Of a stretch of 64,000 nt of DNA, positions 17,963-25,123 are shown piece by piece; the stretch's first letter is position 1, and every line of letters begins with the position of its first letter. Origin of the DNA: UBA1181 sp045601045. GTDB taxonomy: Bacteria > Bacteroidota > Bacteroidia > Bacteroidales > Paludibacteraceae. Location of the stretch: assembly GCA_045601045.1 (NCBI GenBank), contig JAZRZA010000019.1, positions 1 to 64,000 of the forward strand, written 5' to 3'. A program made the position numbers and the translations under genes. Below the pieces are notes generated by a model. The model saw only the letters and a program-made list of their open reading frames with translations, was not told the origin of the DNA and did no database searches.

Positions 17963-19339
17963 ATGAAGCGTGTTATGAGGATATATAAGGGACTGATATT
18001 ATTGCTTTTGATGGCGTGTCCGATAGGATTGTCCGCCCAATTGACCATGTATGATTTTTACTTGGATGTGACGGCTGGTGGCGGCTTGCACTCTATCCAG
18101 TTTTCTCCAGCGGATGGCGACCATACGATGGGATGGGGTTCTGAGATCAAATTGGACTATCGTCGTCCGATCAACGACCAATGGAGCGTGAGTGGTGGAA
18201 TTGGATTCAGTTGGTACAATGCGAACTCGTTGTATGAGGATTTACGCCTTTCCAGAATGGCGGTGGATGCCCAGAATGGCGAGACATACGAGTACAGAGT
18301 CTTGTTTACCGATTGGAAGGAGAAACAACATATCGCGAACCTTGAAATTCCTATTATCGCCACCTACCATTATCCGATAAATAAACAATGGAGCTTGGCT
18401 GCCGGAGCAGGTGTGAAATTGTATTTCCCTATCTCCAACTACTTTAAAATCAAGGATGGAACCTTGCAGACCAAAGGCTATTATGAGCACATGACGAATA
18501 TCGAGTATGAGAATTTGCCTCAACATGGTTTCTTCACGAAAGATGAATGCGAAGACAAGGCCAACCTTCGAAAGGTAGGTGCTGCCGCGACCGTGGATTT
18601 GGGTACGTATCGCTCTTTCAAGCATAGTGACGTGAGCCTCTACATGGGCCTCTACTTCAACTACGGATTCACCAATTTGGCGAAATCTCATGAGACGCTA
18701 TTCAATGGCGATGATTATGTGGGAGTGGTCTCTTCCGATCGGGTGGATAAGGTCCACTTGCTCTCCGCGGGTGTTAAGGCGGGTGTGACATTTGGTTTCC
18801 CTCGCATCTATCCTTTGCCGGAAATACAGCATGAAATGGAGATGGAGGATGAGAACTTCGCCTTTATCTTGGCAGGAGAGATCGAGAAGTTTGAGAATAG
18901 CGAGGTGGAGGATGTCCTTCGTATCGCCCGCGAATTGGCTGCCGCTGAGGAGGCTCGCAAGGCTAGGGAATTGGCTGAGGTCAAGGAGGTCGTGAAGTGG
19001 TTGAACAAGAATGTGAAGGTAGAGTTTAAGTTGGGAGAGGCGGTTGTTCAGATGAATGATGAGATCCAGTCCTACATCAATGATTTGACTCACTATATTA
19101 AGACGACACCGGGCCGTAATGTCATCATTTGGGGCCATACCTGTAACTTGGGTACAGAGGCGAAGAATATTGAATTGGGTATGCAACGCTCCGAGGCGAT
19201 GCGTAAGTTGCTGATACAGGCGGGTTGTCCGATTAATCGTGTCATGGCTCGAAGCAAAGGATCTTCCGAACCATTGGTGCCTAATACTTGTGAGGCGAAC
19301 CGTCGCCAGAATAGACGTATTGAAATTGTTGTGAAATAA
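17963..19339 (+). CDS. OmpA-family outer-membrane protein partnered with the giant protein
   Basis: A 458-residue protein with a signal peptide (about 1-25, ending LSAQ) and a predicted N-terminal beta-barrel (about 26-290: repeated aromatic strands such as WSVSGGIGFSWYN). An Ala/Glu-rich helical linker follows (about 315-345, ELAAAEEARKARELAE), then a C-terminal OmpA peptidoglycan-binding domain (about 380-458: GHTCNLG, QRSEAMRKLL, RRQNRRIEIV). In the usual GHTD motif the Asp that contacts diaminopimelate is replaced by Cys; the Arg 15 residues later is kept. I believe this variant occurs in other Bacteroidetes. Two further Cys lie in the same domain. The tight spacing to the giant gene implies one operon, and a role in anchoring or assembling that protein at the outer membrane is inferred. 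A second ATG four codons in is an alternative start. Confidence 0.9.
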   Translation: MKRVMRIYKGLILLLLMACPIGLSAQLTMYDFYLDVTAGGGLHSIQFSPADGDHTMGWGSEIKLDYRRPINDQWSVSGGIGFSWYNANSLYEDLRLSRMAVDAQNGETYEYRVLFTDWKEKQHIANLEIPIIATYHYPINKQWSLAAGAGVKLYFPISNYFKIKDGTLQTKGYYEHMTNIEYENLPQHGFFTKDECEDKANLRKVGAAATVDLGTYRSFKHSDVSLYMGLYFNYGFTNLAKSHETLFNGDDYVGVVSSDRVDKVHLLSAGVKAGVTFGFPRIYPLPEIQHEMEMEDENFAFILAGEIEKFENSEVEDVLRIARELAAAEEARKARELAEVKEVVKWLNKNVKVEFKLGEAVVQMNDEIQSYINDLTHYIKTTPGRNVIIWGHTCNLGTEAKNIELGMQRSEAMRKLLIQAGCPINRVMARSKGSSEPLVPNTCEANRRQNRRIEIVVK

Positions 19340-19362
19340 TATTCTTGATAATTAATAGACTT

Positions 19363-19397
19363 GTAGAGACGTGGAATGCCGCGTCTCTACTTTTTTT
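19363..19397 (+). terminator. Intrinsic terminator after the ompA-like gene
   Basis: GTAGAGACG and CGTCTCTAC form a 9-bp stem with a 10-nt loop, followed by seven T. It closes the two-gene operon. Confidence 0.85.
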
Positions 19398-19447
19398 GTG
19401 AATTTGTTAAAGGTCGTTAAAACAGCTATGGAATAGGATAAAACGGC

Positions 19448-19455
19448 TATATTTG
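19448..19455 (+). promoter_or_regulatory. Promoter -7 element upstream of the small LRR gene
   Basis: TATATTTG fits TAnnTTTG and lies 67 bp before the start codon. No TTTG is found at -33. The motif AAAAC-GCTAT occurs twice about 21 bp apart just upstream (about 19418 and 19439), with a looser copy near 19490; its meaning is unknown. Confidence 0.5.
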
Positions 19456-19522
19456 ATCTGAAAACGGTAATCAATGTGTGTTTTGTTTACTGGCTATATA
19501 ATCACTAAATATCGGTTATAAT

Positions 19523-19771
19523 ATGGGTGAGGAAAATAGAAGTGAAGTCGATCTTCTGAAAGATCAGTGCAAAATAGAGAATCAATGCCTTTATATTCCA
19601 GAAGGCACGAAAATTATTCCTGAAAAGTGTTTTCACGGCGACCAAAGTTTCCAAACCATCCATTTCCCCGATTCGTTGGAGGAGATAAAAATGTATGCCT
19701 TCGATGGTTGTGATGAATTGAGGCGTGTCGTTTTGCCTCCCTCTTTGAAAAAAATGGGGCAAGATGCGTAA
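19523..19771 (+). CDS. Small BspA-like leucine-rich repeat protein
   Basis: An 82-residue protein with no signal peptide, made of about two and a half BspA-type LRR units: LYIPEGTKIIPEKCFHG, then FQTIHFPDSLEEIKMYAFDGC, then LRRVVLPPSLKKMG. Such repeats usually occur in long surface proteins, so a short cytoplasmic version is unusual. It may be a decayed end of a larger gene, but it has its own -7 element and start. The next gene overlaps it by 8 nt. Function unknown. Confidence 0.65.
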   Translation: MGEENRSEVDLLKDQCKIENQCLYIPEGTKIIPEKCFHGDQSFQTIHFPDSLEEIKMYAFDGCDELRRVVLPPSLKKMGQDA

Positions 19772-20198
19772 TGAAAGGATGATTCGTAAATTGAACCGTG
19801 GATACTCTCCACTGCGTCGTATGCTTCTTTATGTGTGGACGACTATTTTATGGGTAGTCAATATTATCCTTCATATTGTTCTTTTCCCGTATGTGTATGT
19901 TCGGGCGTTGGGGCATATGTGGGGCACCAGCGGTATAGAGCATGAGTATCTATTGGATGGACTTGTCCATAAGTTCGGTAATAAATTAGCCATCGATAAG
20001 ATGTTCGTGTGGAGTATGCGGGATTCTGGCCTTCGTTTCTTGATGGCGAAGGGGTGGCTGAAAAAGAGTGTGGCGAAGGAAATATTAAGCACAGAGGTGC
20101 ATACCCGTTTCACCTATCCATTCTCTCGATTGGAGTTGCGGGTGAGGCGTTACAGCAAGGAGTTGTATGAGGAGTTGGAGAAATATGTGAAGGGTTGA
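19764..20198 (+). CDS. Membrane-anchored protein of unknown function
   Basis: 144 residues. A basic N-terminus (about 1-20) is followed by one strongly hydrophobic stretch (about 20-47, LLYVWTTILWVVNIILHIVLFPYVYV) that could be one long or two short membrane segments. A charged soluble C-terminal region rich in Lys, Arg and Glu comes after it. I recognise no family. Its ATG lies inside the end of the LRR gene in another frame, so the two are probably translated together. Codon use looks like the neighbours. An ATG three codons downstream of the chosen one is not in this frame. Confidence 0.6.
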   Translation: MRNERMIRKLNRGYSPLRRMLLYVWTTILWVVNIILHIVLFPYVYVRALGHMWGTSGIEHEYLLDGLVHKFGNKLAIDKMFVWSMRDSGLRFLMAKGWLKKSVAKEILSTEVHTRFTYPFSRLELRVRRYSKELYEELEKYVKG

Positions 20199-20209
20199 TG
20201 GTTGTGTTC

Positions 20210-20243
20210 TGCCAAATCTATGGTAAAAAGTGTAGATTTGGCA
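20210..20243. repeat. 11-bp perfect inverted repeat
   Basis: TGCCAAATCTA and TAGATTTGGCA flank a 12-nt spacer just after the membrane-protein gene. There is no T-run next to it, so it is not a standard terminator. The true bidirectional terminator follows 20 bp later. Confidence 0.55.
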
Positions 20244-20262
20244 AGGTATGAGTTGAGGCTAC

Positions 20263-20293
20263 AAAAAAAGCGTGGACATTTGCCCACGCTTTT
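20263..20293. terminator. Bidirectional terminator between the membrane-protein gene and asd
   Basis: AAAAGCGTGG and CCACGCTTTT form a 10-bp stem with an 8-nt loop. Seven A precede it, giving a seven-T tail on the minus strand, where it ends asd transcription. Confidence 0.8.
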
Positions 20294-20315
20294 CTGTTTT
20301 ATCGGGATGTGTGAA

Positions 20316-21326
20316 TTACTTCACGTTTCCAACCTTGATCAAGTACTCTGCGATTTGAACAGCGTTCAAAGCGGCACCCTTCTTGATTTGGTCACCAACG
20401 ATCCAGAATGTCAAACCATTCTCGTTAGCCAAATCCTTACGTACACGACCTACATAAACGTCATCCTTGCCTGCCAAGAAGAGTGGCATAGGATACTTCT
20501 TGTTCTCTGGCTCATCCATCAATTGGAGACCCTCGCCCTTCGCGAATGCCGCGCGAGCCTCCTCTACGCTGATTGGCTTCTCAGTCTCGATCCAGATAGA
20601 CTCGGAGTGTGAACGAAGAGAAGGTACACGAACGCACATTGCTGAACAATTCACGTCGCTGTGCATGATCTTCTTGGTCTCGTTGAACATCTTCATCTCC
20701 TCCTTGGTGTAACCGTTGTCGGTGAACACGTCGATTTGAGGAATTACGTTGTATGCCAATTGGTATGCGAACTTATTCACAGTCGCAGGCTTGCCATCCA
20801 ACACCTCTCTGTATTGTTGCTCCAACTCAGCCATGGCAGCTGCACCCGCGCCGCTGGCAGCTTGGTAGCTGGAAACGTGGATACGCTTGATGTGGCTGAT
20901 TTGCTCCAATGGTTGCAAAGCCACTACCATCATGATGGTGGTGCAGTTTGGATTGGCGATGATGCCGCGTGGGCGGTTCAAAGCATCCGCTGCGTTGCAC
21001 TCAGGCACAACCAAAGGTACATCGTTGTCCATACGGAATGCACTTGAGTTATCGATCATTACGGCACCGAATTTAGTGATGTCCGCTGCAAATTCCTTAG
21101 AAATGCCTGCTCCAGCAGAGGTGAAAGCGATGTCAACGCCCTTGAAATCATCGTTGTGCTTCAACTCCTTGACGGTGTATTTCTTACCCTTGAACTCGTA
21201 TGTGGTTCCTGCACTTCTTGCTGATCCGAAAAGTACTAAGTCATCGAGCGGAAAATTACGCTCAGCCAATACGCGGAGAAATTCTTGTCCTACTGCGCCG
21301 CTTGTTCCTACAATTGCTACTCTCAT
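20316..21326 (-). CDS. asd: Aspartate-semialdehyde dehydrogenase
   Basis: It reduces aspartyl phosphate to aspartate semialdehyde, the branch point to lysine/diaminopimelate, threonine and methionine. The 336 residues begin with the NADP-binding motif VAIVGTSGAVGQE and contain the catalytic cysteine in NPNCTT (about 127), the QAASGAGAAA loop and the substrate-binding RVPSLRSHSE. Length is normal for the family (about 330-340). It stands alone between a terminator and a promoter that faces the next gene's promoter. Confidence 0.97.
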   Translation of the reverse strand: MRVAIVGTSGAVGQEFLRVLAERNFPLDDLVLFGSARSAGTTYEFKGKKYTVKELKHNDDFKGVDIAFTSAGAGISKEFAADITKFGAVMIDNSSAFRMDNDVPLVVPECNAADALNRPRGIIANPNCTTIMMVVALQPLEQISHIKRIHVSSYQAASGAGAAAMAELEQQYREVLDGKPATVNKFAYQLAYNVIPQIDVFTDNGYTKEEMKMFNETKKIMHSDVNCSAMCVRVPSLRSHSESIWIETEKPISVEEARAAFAKGEGLQLMDEPENKKYPMPLFLAGKDDVYVGRVRKDLANENGLTFWIVGDQIKKGAALNAVQIAEYLIKVGNVK

Positions 21327-21342
21327 TTTTTTTGTTATTTAT

Positions 21343-21374
21343 TTTGTGTAATTATTACATAAATATTATCTTTG
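21343..21374 (+). promoter_or_regulatory. Promoter of the lamin-tail protein gene
   Basis: TTTG, 20 bp, TATCTTTG plus C is a very good match to the Bacteroidetes promoter pattern. Transcription would start near 21381 and run right, giving a leader of about 95 nt. Confidence 0.7.
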
Positions 21375-21403
21375 CACCCGTCATGACGTTTGCCATTGAC
21401 CTA

Positions 21404-21420
21404 TGCACATAATTTGTGCA
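21404..21420. promoter_or_regulatory. Dyad between two facing promoters
   Basis: TGCACA-TAATT-TGTGCA is a perfect 6-bp inverted repeat with a 5-bp spacer. It touches the asd -7 element and lies in the early transcribed region of the rightward unit, a good place for a repressor. The binding protein is unknown. Confidence 0.4.
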
Positions 21421-21426
21421 AAGATA
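21419..21426 (-). promoter_or_regulatory. asd promoter -7 element
   Basis: On the minus strand TATCTTTG plus C matches TAnnTTTGC. No clear -33 TTTG is seen. Transcription would start near 21412 and run left toward asd, through the rightward promoter, so the two units face each other. Confidence 0.6.
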
Positions 21427-21475
21427 ATTTGTTTGCGGTTTACTTGTAATAATAATTTTGTAAAATTAATGAACA

Positions 21476-23218
21476 ATGAGAAAAATTTTGTTTGCTGTGG
21501 CTTTAATGAGCCCTACCTTGGCCATTTCCCAGTTGAGTGTTGATTTTTCGGAGGAGAGAATCCCCGATAATTGCTATGGCACGTATGAGACTTTTTCCGT
21601 TACGGATGGTGCCTTGCATTCTGTAAACGATGTGGCGGGGGAGAGCTATCTTTTTACCCCTTCCACGACAATGGACGGAGCGGAGTGGCGACTCTCCTTG
21701 GATATGCCGGAACCCAATGGCTCTACATTCGCCCGTTACTATTTGGCGTTCGATTCTCCCTCGCCGCAGAAGGGTGGTAGTGGCTATATGCTTCGGCTTG
21801 GCGATGCGAAAAAGATGATCACCTTCTGTTACCAAAAACCATCGGGAACGATTACGACCTTAGCCCAAGGTGATTCGTTGAGGCTTACGGCCCAAGAGGG
21901 GAATAAGATGTTGCACTTGGAGCTGAAGGTGAAACGTTCCGCTAGGGGCATATGGAAAATCTATTCCAAGTTGGATGGCGAACGATCCTTCAAGGAGGAG
22001 ATTTCCTTGACTGATTTGACGGTTACTCAATCCACCTTCTCGGGCATTTATTGTAAGTACATCAAGTCTAAAGCCAACGATTTCACCTTTGATAATTGGG
22101 TGGTGACGGGACCATCAGTGGCAGATACCACACCTCCGGTACTGCAAGAATTCTTCTATGATGATTCCACCTTTTCCTGCCGTTTCTCGGAGATGGTAAA
22201 GATTGAAAATCTGGTTTGTGAATTGCCCTCCAATTTTGAAGGAGAGCCTTCGTTGGATCCAAGGGGAAATGTCTTGACCTTCGGTTTGCAAGAACCTTTG
22301 GAGGTGGGCGCTCGCTATGAGATCAAATTGTCCGGGTGTACAGATTTGTCGGGCAATCGATTGGACACTTCCATCGTGTTTGGACTTCCTGCTTTGGCTG
22401 AGAGAGGCGATATCCTCTTTACTGAAATCATGTTTGCTCCTTCAACGGGTAACAGCGAATTTGTGGAGGTGGTCAACCGATCCAATAAGGTGTTGGATCT
22501 CTCTGATTATGCCTTCTCCACGAGGAAATTGGATGCGGCGCCAACTTTTGGAAAGCGAATCACTGCGAAGCGTGCTTTGTTGTTCCCTGGCGAATACAAG
22601 GTGCTTACTAAGAGCATAGAGGGCGTGTGTGGCGTATGCCAATGTCCTGGAGAGGAATCTTTCTTGGTGACGTCAAATTTGGGCGCGATGAATAATTCGG
22701 GTGGATGGATAACGCTCTGCCGTTTCGCGGATTCTCTTTTGGTTGATGAGGTTCGTTACTCTCCCGATATGCATGTGGAGGGGGTGCCAAACAAGGGAAC
22801 GGGCGTCTCTTTGGAGAGAGTCTCTTGGGATGGGAACGAGTGGACCTCCGCCTCTCCTTCGACAGGTTATGCTTCCCCAGGTTTGGAGAATCAGGCGATG
22901 ATGGCCGTGGAGGATCTTCTTCTCGATGCGGATAAAATCTGTTATCCCTATGTGGATGGAGCGGGAGAGTGGCATCTGCGCTACGAGTTGGATCAGGCTG
23001 GCTATTCCGCGAATGTGAAGGTCTATTCTTTGTCTGGACTTCCTGTCGCTACCCTTGCGGAGGCATCGAACCTATCGGTGGCTGGGGAAATCTCATGGAA
23101 CGGATGTGCCGATGGTGGACAAATGCTGCCGCCGGCTCCCTACATTGTTGTGGTGGATCTCATTCATTCGTCTGGTGTGAGGCTGAATCGACATTTTGTG
23201 GTTTTGATATCAAGATAA
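21476..23218 (+). CDS. Secreted lamin-tail-domain (LTD) protein
   Basis: A 580-residue exported protein with a signal peptide (about 1-19, ending AISQ). Residues about 20-215 look like a LamG/concanavalin-like beta sandwich (SVDFSEERIPDN, YYLAFDSPS, FDNWVVTGP). An Ig-like domain of the bacterial surface type spans about 221-305 (TTPPVLQEFFYDD). A lamin-tail domain follows at about 310-455 (GDILFTEIMFAPSTGNSEFVEVVN, LDLSDYAFS). The end (about 495-580) resembles a FlgD-like Ig fold (VKVYSLSGLPVATL). LTDs occur in many secreted Bacteroidetes proteins, often with nucleases or phosphatases; here no catalytic domain is evident. Secretion by the T9SS is possible, but the C-terminus is not a clear sorting domain. 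Confidence 0.8.
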   Translation: MRKILFAVALMSPTLAISQLSVDFSEERIPDNCYGTYETFSVTDGALHSVNDVAGESYLFTPSTTMDGAEWRLSLDMPEPNGSTFARYYLAFDSPSPQKGGSGYMLRLGDAKKMITFCYQKPSGTITTLAQGDSLRLTAQEGNKMLHLELKVKRSARGIWKIYSKLDGERSFKEEISLTDLTVTQSTFSGIYCKYIKSKANDFTFDNWVVTGPSVADTTPPVLQEFFYDDSTFSCRFSEMVKIENLVCELPSNFEGEPSLDPRGNVLTFGLQEPLEVGARYEIKLSGCTDLSGNRLDTSIVFGLPALAERGDILFTEIMFAPSTGNSEFVEVVNRSNKVLDLSDYAFSTRKLDAAPTFGKRITAKRALLFPGEYKVLTKSIEGVCGVCQCPGEESFLVTSNLGAMNNSGGWITLCRFADSLLVDEVRYSPDMHVEGVPNKGTGVSLERVSWDGNEWTSASPSTGYASPGLENQAMMAVEDLLLDADKICYPYVDGAGEWHLRYELDQAGYSANVKVYSLSGLPVATLAEASNLSVAGEISWNGCADGGQMLPPAPYIVVVDLIHSSGVRLNRHFVVLISR

Positions 23219-23236
23219 TCATACGAAAATCTCCTC

Positions 23237-23280
23237 TTTTTCGTTAATTACTTGTAGATTTGTGGAAAATTAACGAAAAA
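23237..23280. promoter_or_regulatory. 13-bp dyad enclosing the LD-carboxypeptidase promoter
   Basis: TTTTTCGTTAATT and AATTAACGAAAAA are perfect inverted repeats 18 bp apart. The spacer holds TAGATTTG (23255-23262), a good -7 element, so the right arm covers the expected start of transcription and ends 3 bp before the ATG. A T-tail is lacking on the plus strand, so it is not a terminator for the upstream gene. An operator binding a dimer is the likeliest reading. Confidence 0.65.
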
Positions 23281-23283
23281 TAG

Positions 23284-24201
23284 ATGATGATAAAACCTCA
23301 ATATTTGAAAAAGGGCGATAAGGTGGCCATCGTTTCACCTGCGGGCCCAGTGGAACCAGAACTCATAGATGGAGCAATCGCTCGCTTGCATAAATGGGGC
23401 TTTGTCCCTCAAGTCGGTTTTACAGCCAAAGGAAAGGTGGGACGTTTCTCCGCTACGGATGAAGACCGTTTGGCTGATCTACAACAGGCAATGGATGATC
23501 CTACCGTTTCCGCGATCCTATGTGGCCGTGGTGGTTACGGATGCCTACGCATTGTTGATAAACTCAATTTCGACGCTTTCGCGAAGCATCCGAAATGGTT
23601 GATCGGGTTCAGTGACGTAACGGCATTGCACGCCTTGTTTCAACAAAATGGCTATGTTTCCGTGCATGGCGCCATGGCGCGCGCGTTGTTCGCGAACAGC
23701 GATTCCGCCAAAGCTCTTTGCGATTTATTGAAGGGAAAAGATATGAAATGTGAGGTGACAGAAGCCTCTCCGTATAACCGCAGCGGAGAGGTGACTGCCC
23801 CTATTTCGGGAGGTAACCTCTCTTTGCTCTATGCGATGCGCGGCACGCCGTTGGATGTGGATATGAGTGGCAAAATCCTATTCATCGAGGATCTTTGTGA
23901 ACGTATGTACCACATTGACCGTATGATGAATAATCTCCGTTTGGGTGGCGTGTTGAAAAATCTGGCAGGTTTGGTGGTCGGATGTTTCTCCGATATCCCG
24001 GAAGATGATACGCTGATTGCCGCTGAAAAGGTCATCAAGGACGCTGTGGCGGAATATGACTATCCAGTCTTATTCGGTGTTCCTGTCGGCCACGAAGGAT
24101 TTAACTGGCCAATTATGGAGGGCGCCGCTTATAAATTATCCGTCAACCAACAAGGCGGTACGCTTGAATTGGTCAAAGAGTCAAAACGTTGTAAAAAATA
24201 A
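23284..24201 (+). CDS. LD-carboxypeptidase (peptidase S66 family)
   Basis: A cytoplasmic serine carboxypeptidase that removes the terminal D-Ala from tetrapeptide during murein recycling, or a MccF-like relative. The 305 residues contain the nucleophile elbow GFSDVTAL (Ser110), Glu202 (IEDLCE) and His270 (VPVGHEG), matching the order and spacing of the Ser-Glu-His triad in LdcA. CGRGGYGC and GGNLS complete the family signature. The start can be either of two adjacent ATGs. An outer-membrane barrel gene follows after 10 bp, so they may be co-transcribed. Confidence 0.93.
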   Translation: MMIKPQYLKKGDKVAIVSPAGPVEPELIDGAIARLHKWGFVPQVGFTAKGKVGRFSATDEDRLADLQQAMDDPTVSAILCGRGGYGCLRIVDKLNFDAFAKHPKWLIGFSDVTALHALFQQNGYVSVHGAMARALFANSDSAKALCDLLKGKDMKCEVTEASPYNRSGEVTAPISGGNLSLLYAMRGTPLDVDMSGKILFIEDLCERMYHIDRMMNNLRLGGVLKNLAGLVVGCFSDIPEDDTLIAAEKVIKDAVAEYDYPVLFGVPVGHEGFNWPIMEGAAYKLSVNQQGGTLELVKESKRCKK

Positions 24202-24211
24202 TGCTGTCGGT

Positions 24212-24877
24212 ATGAAAAAAGTAATCAATCTATTATTGGGTATGCTTTTTCCCGTGATGGCCTTGGCGCAATGGGAGGTCGGTGTCGATATGGGTGCTTC
24301 GATAAGCCGAAGTAGTCGGGCGAGTGAACCGAATTTCACCATGGAGCGCTCCGCTACCTTCTTGCCGGAGTTGCGTGGAAGCTATACGTTTGGCTCGAAA
24401 TCGCAGTGGAATGTTAGCATGGGTGCCTCCTATTTCACGAAACGTTATCAATTGGAACCCACGGAACTATGGGAGGGAGAAAAGCCAGGTGCTTGTCGAT
24501 TCCACTATTTCTCTTTGCCGGTGATGTTGTATTACCATATTCCTATTTCGGATTTTTGGTTGGGCGTGGGTTGTGGTTTGCAGGGAGATTTCTTTTTGAA
24601 CCAACAAACCCCTGCCTTGAATTACAACGGTGGAGAGTTTCAACGATATGAGTTGGACAACAAAGAGATGAACCATGGCCTTGAAGCCGCTTTGGGCCTG
24701 GAGTTCGGGTATGTGATCAATGAGAATTGGAAAGTCTTGGCCGCCTATCGTTACACCTTTGATTTGGTGAATGCGGATGAGCGAGGATTCCATGGACGAT
24801 TTAGGACCAATATAATCTCTTTGGGCTTCCGTTATGTGATTTCCGATGTGGTGAAGGTCTCTTCGTATGATCGTTAG
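24212..24877 (+). CDS. Outer-membrane beta-barrel protein
   Basis: 221 residues with a signal peptide (MKKVINLLLGMLFPVMALA, cleaved near AQ). Alternating strands follow, typical of small Bacteroidetes barrels of the OMP_b-brl/PorT-like kind: WNVSMGASYFTKRY, FHYFSLPVMLYYHIP, FWLGVGCGLQGDFF, WKVLAAYRYTFDLV, and a final strand ending SLGFRYVI. No enzymatic motif is seen and the role is unknown. The frame extends upstream into the preceding gene, but only this ATG yields a signal peptide. Confidence 0.78.
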   Translation: MKKVINLLLGMLFPVMALAQWEVGVDMGASISRSSRASEPNFTMERSATFLPELRGSYTFGSKSQWNVSMGASYFTKRYQLEPTELWEGEKPGACRFHYFSLPVMLYYHIPISDFWLGVGCGLQGDFFLNQQTPALNYNGGEFQRYELDNKEMNHGLEAALGLEFGYVINENWKVLAAYRYTFDLVNADERGFHGRFRTNIISLGFRYVISDVVKVSSYDR

Positions 24878-24930
24878 ATGGAGGGTTCCCCTCTGAATAA
24901 ATAAAGATTTGAAAGTTCATAGAAATAGCA

Positions 24931-24957
24931 AAGGCGTCCGATTGGGCGCCTTTTTTT
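24931..24957. terminator. Terminator after the barrel gene
   Basis: GGCGTCC and GGGCGCC pair over 7 bp (one G-U) with a 4-nt loop, extended by A/T pairs and followed by seven T on the plus strand. It also stands at the end of the leftward transporter operon, where its tail is weaker. Confidence 0.8.
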
Positions 24958-24970
24958 GAATTGAGGGAAG

Positions 24971-25123
24971 TTACCTCTCTGAAGATTTCCCCACCTTCTC
25001 TATTTCTTCCTCCTCTTCTTTCTCCTTTTTCTTTCCTGCCGTTAATATCTTGTAGTAAAGAATGGCTGTGATGATGGTGACAGTGCCTTGTACGGCAAGC
25101 ATAAATATGAGTGAAGTATTCAT
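24971..25123 (-). CDS. Small membrane protein coupled to NSS transporter (MetS-like)
   Basis: A 50-residue protein with one membrane helix (about 4-26: LIFMLAVQGTVTIITAILYY) and a very charged tail (KKKEKEEEEEIEK). Its ATG overlaps the TGA of the transporter gene (ATGA), and an excellent Shine-Dalgarno, AAGGAGG, lies inside the end of that gene, so translation is coupled. The layout matches the small MetS subunit found with the methionine/alanine NSS transporter MetP of actinobacteria. A homologous function here is inferred from context and topology, not from a clear sequence match. The longer in-frame reading from 25195 is probably not used. Confidence 0.72.
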   Translation of the reverse strand: MNTSLIFMLAVQGTVTIITAILYYKILTAGKKKEKEEEEEIEKVGKSSER

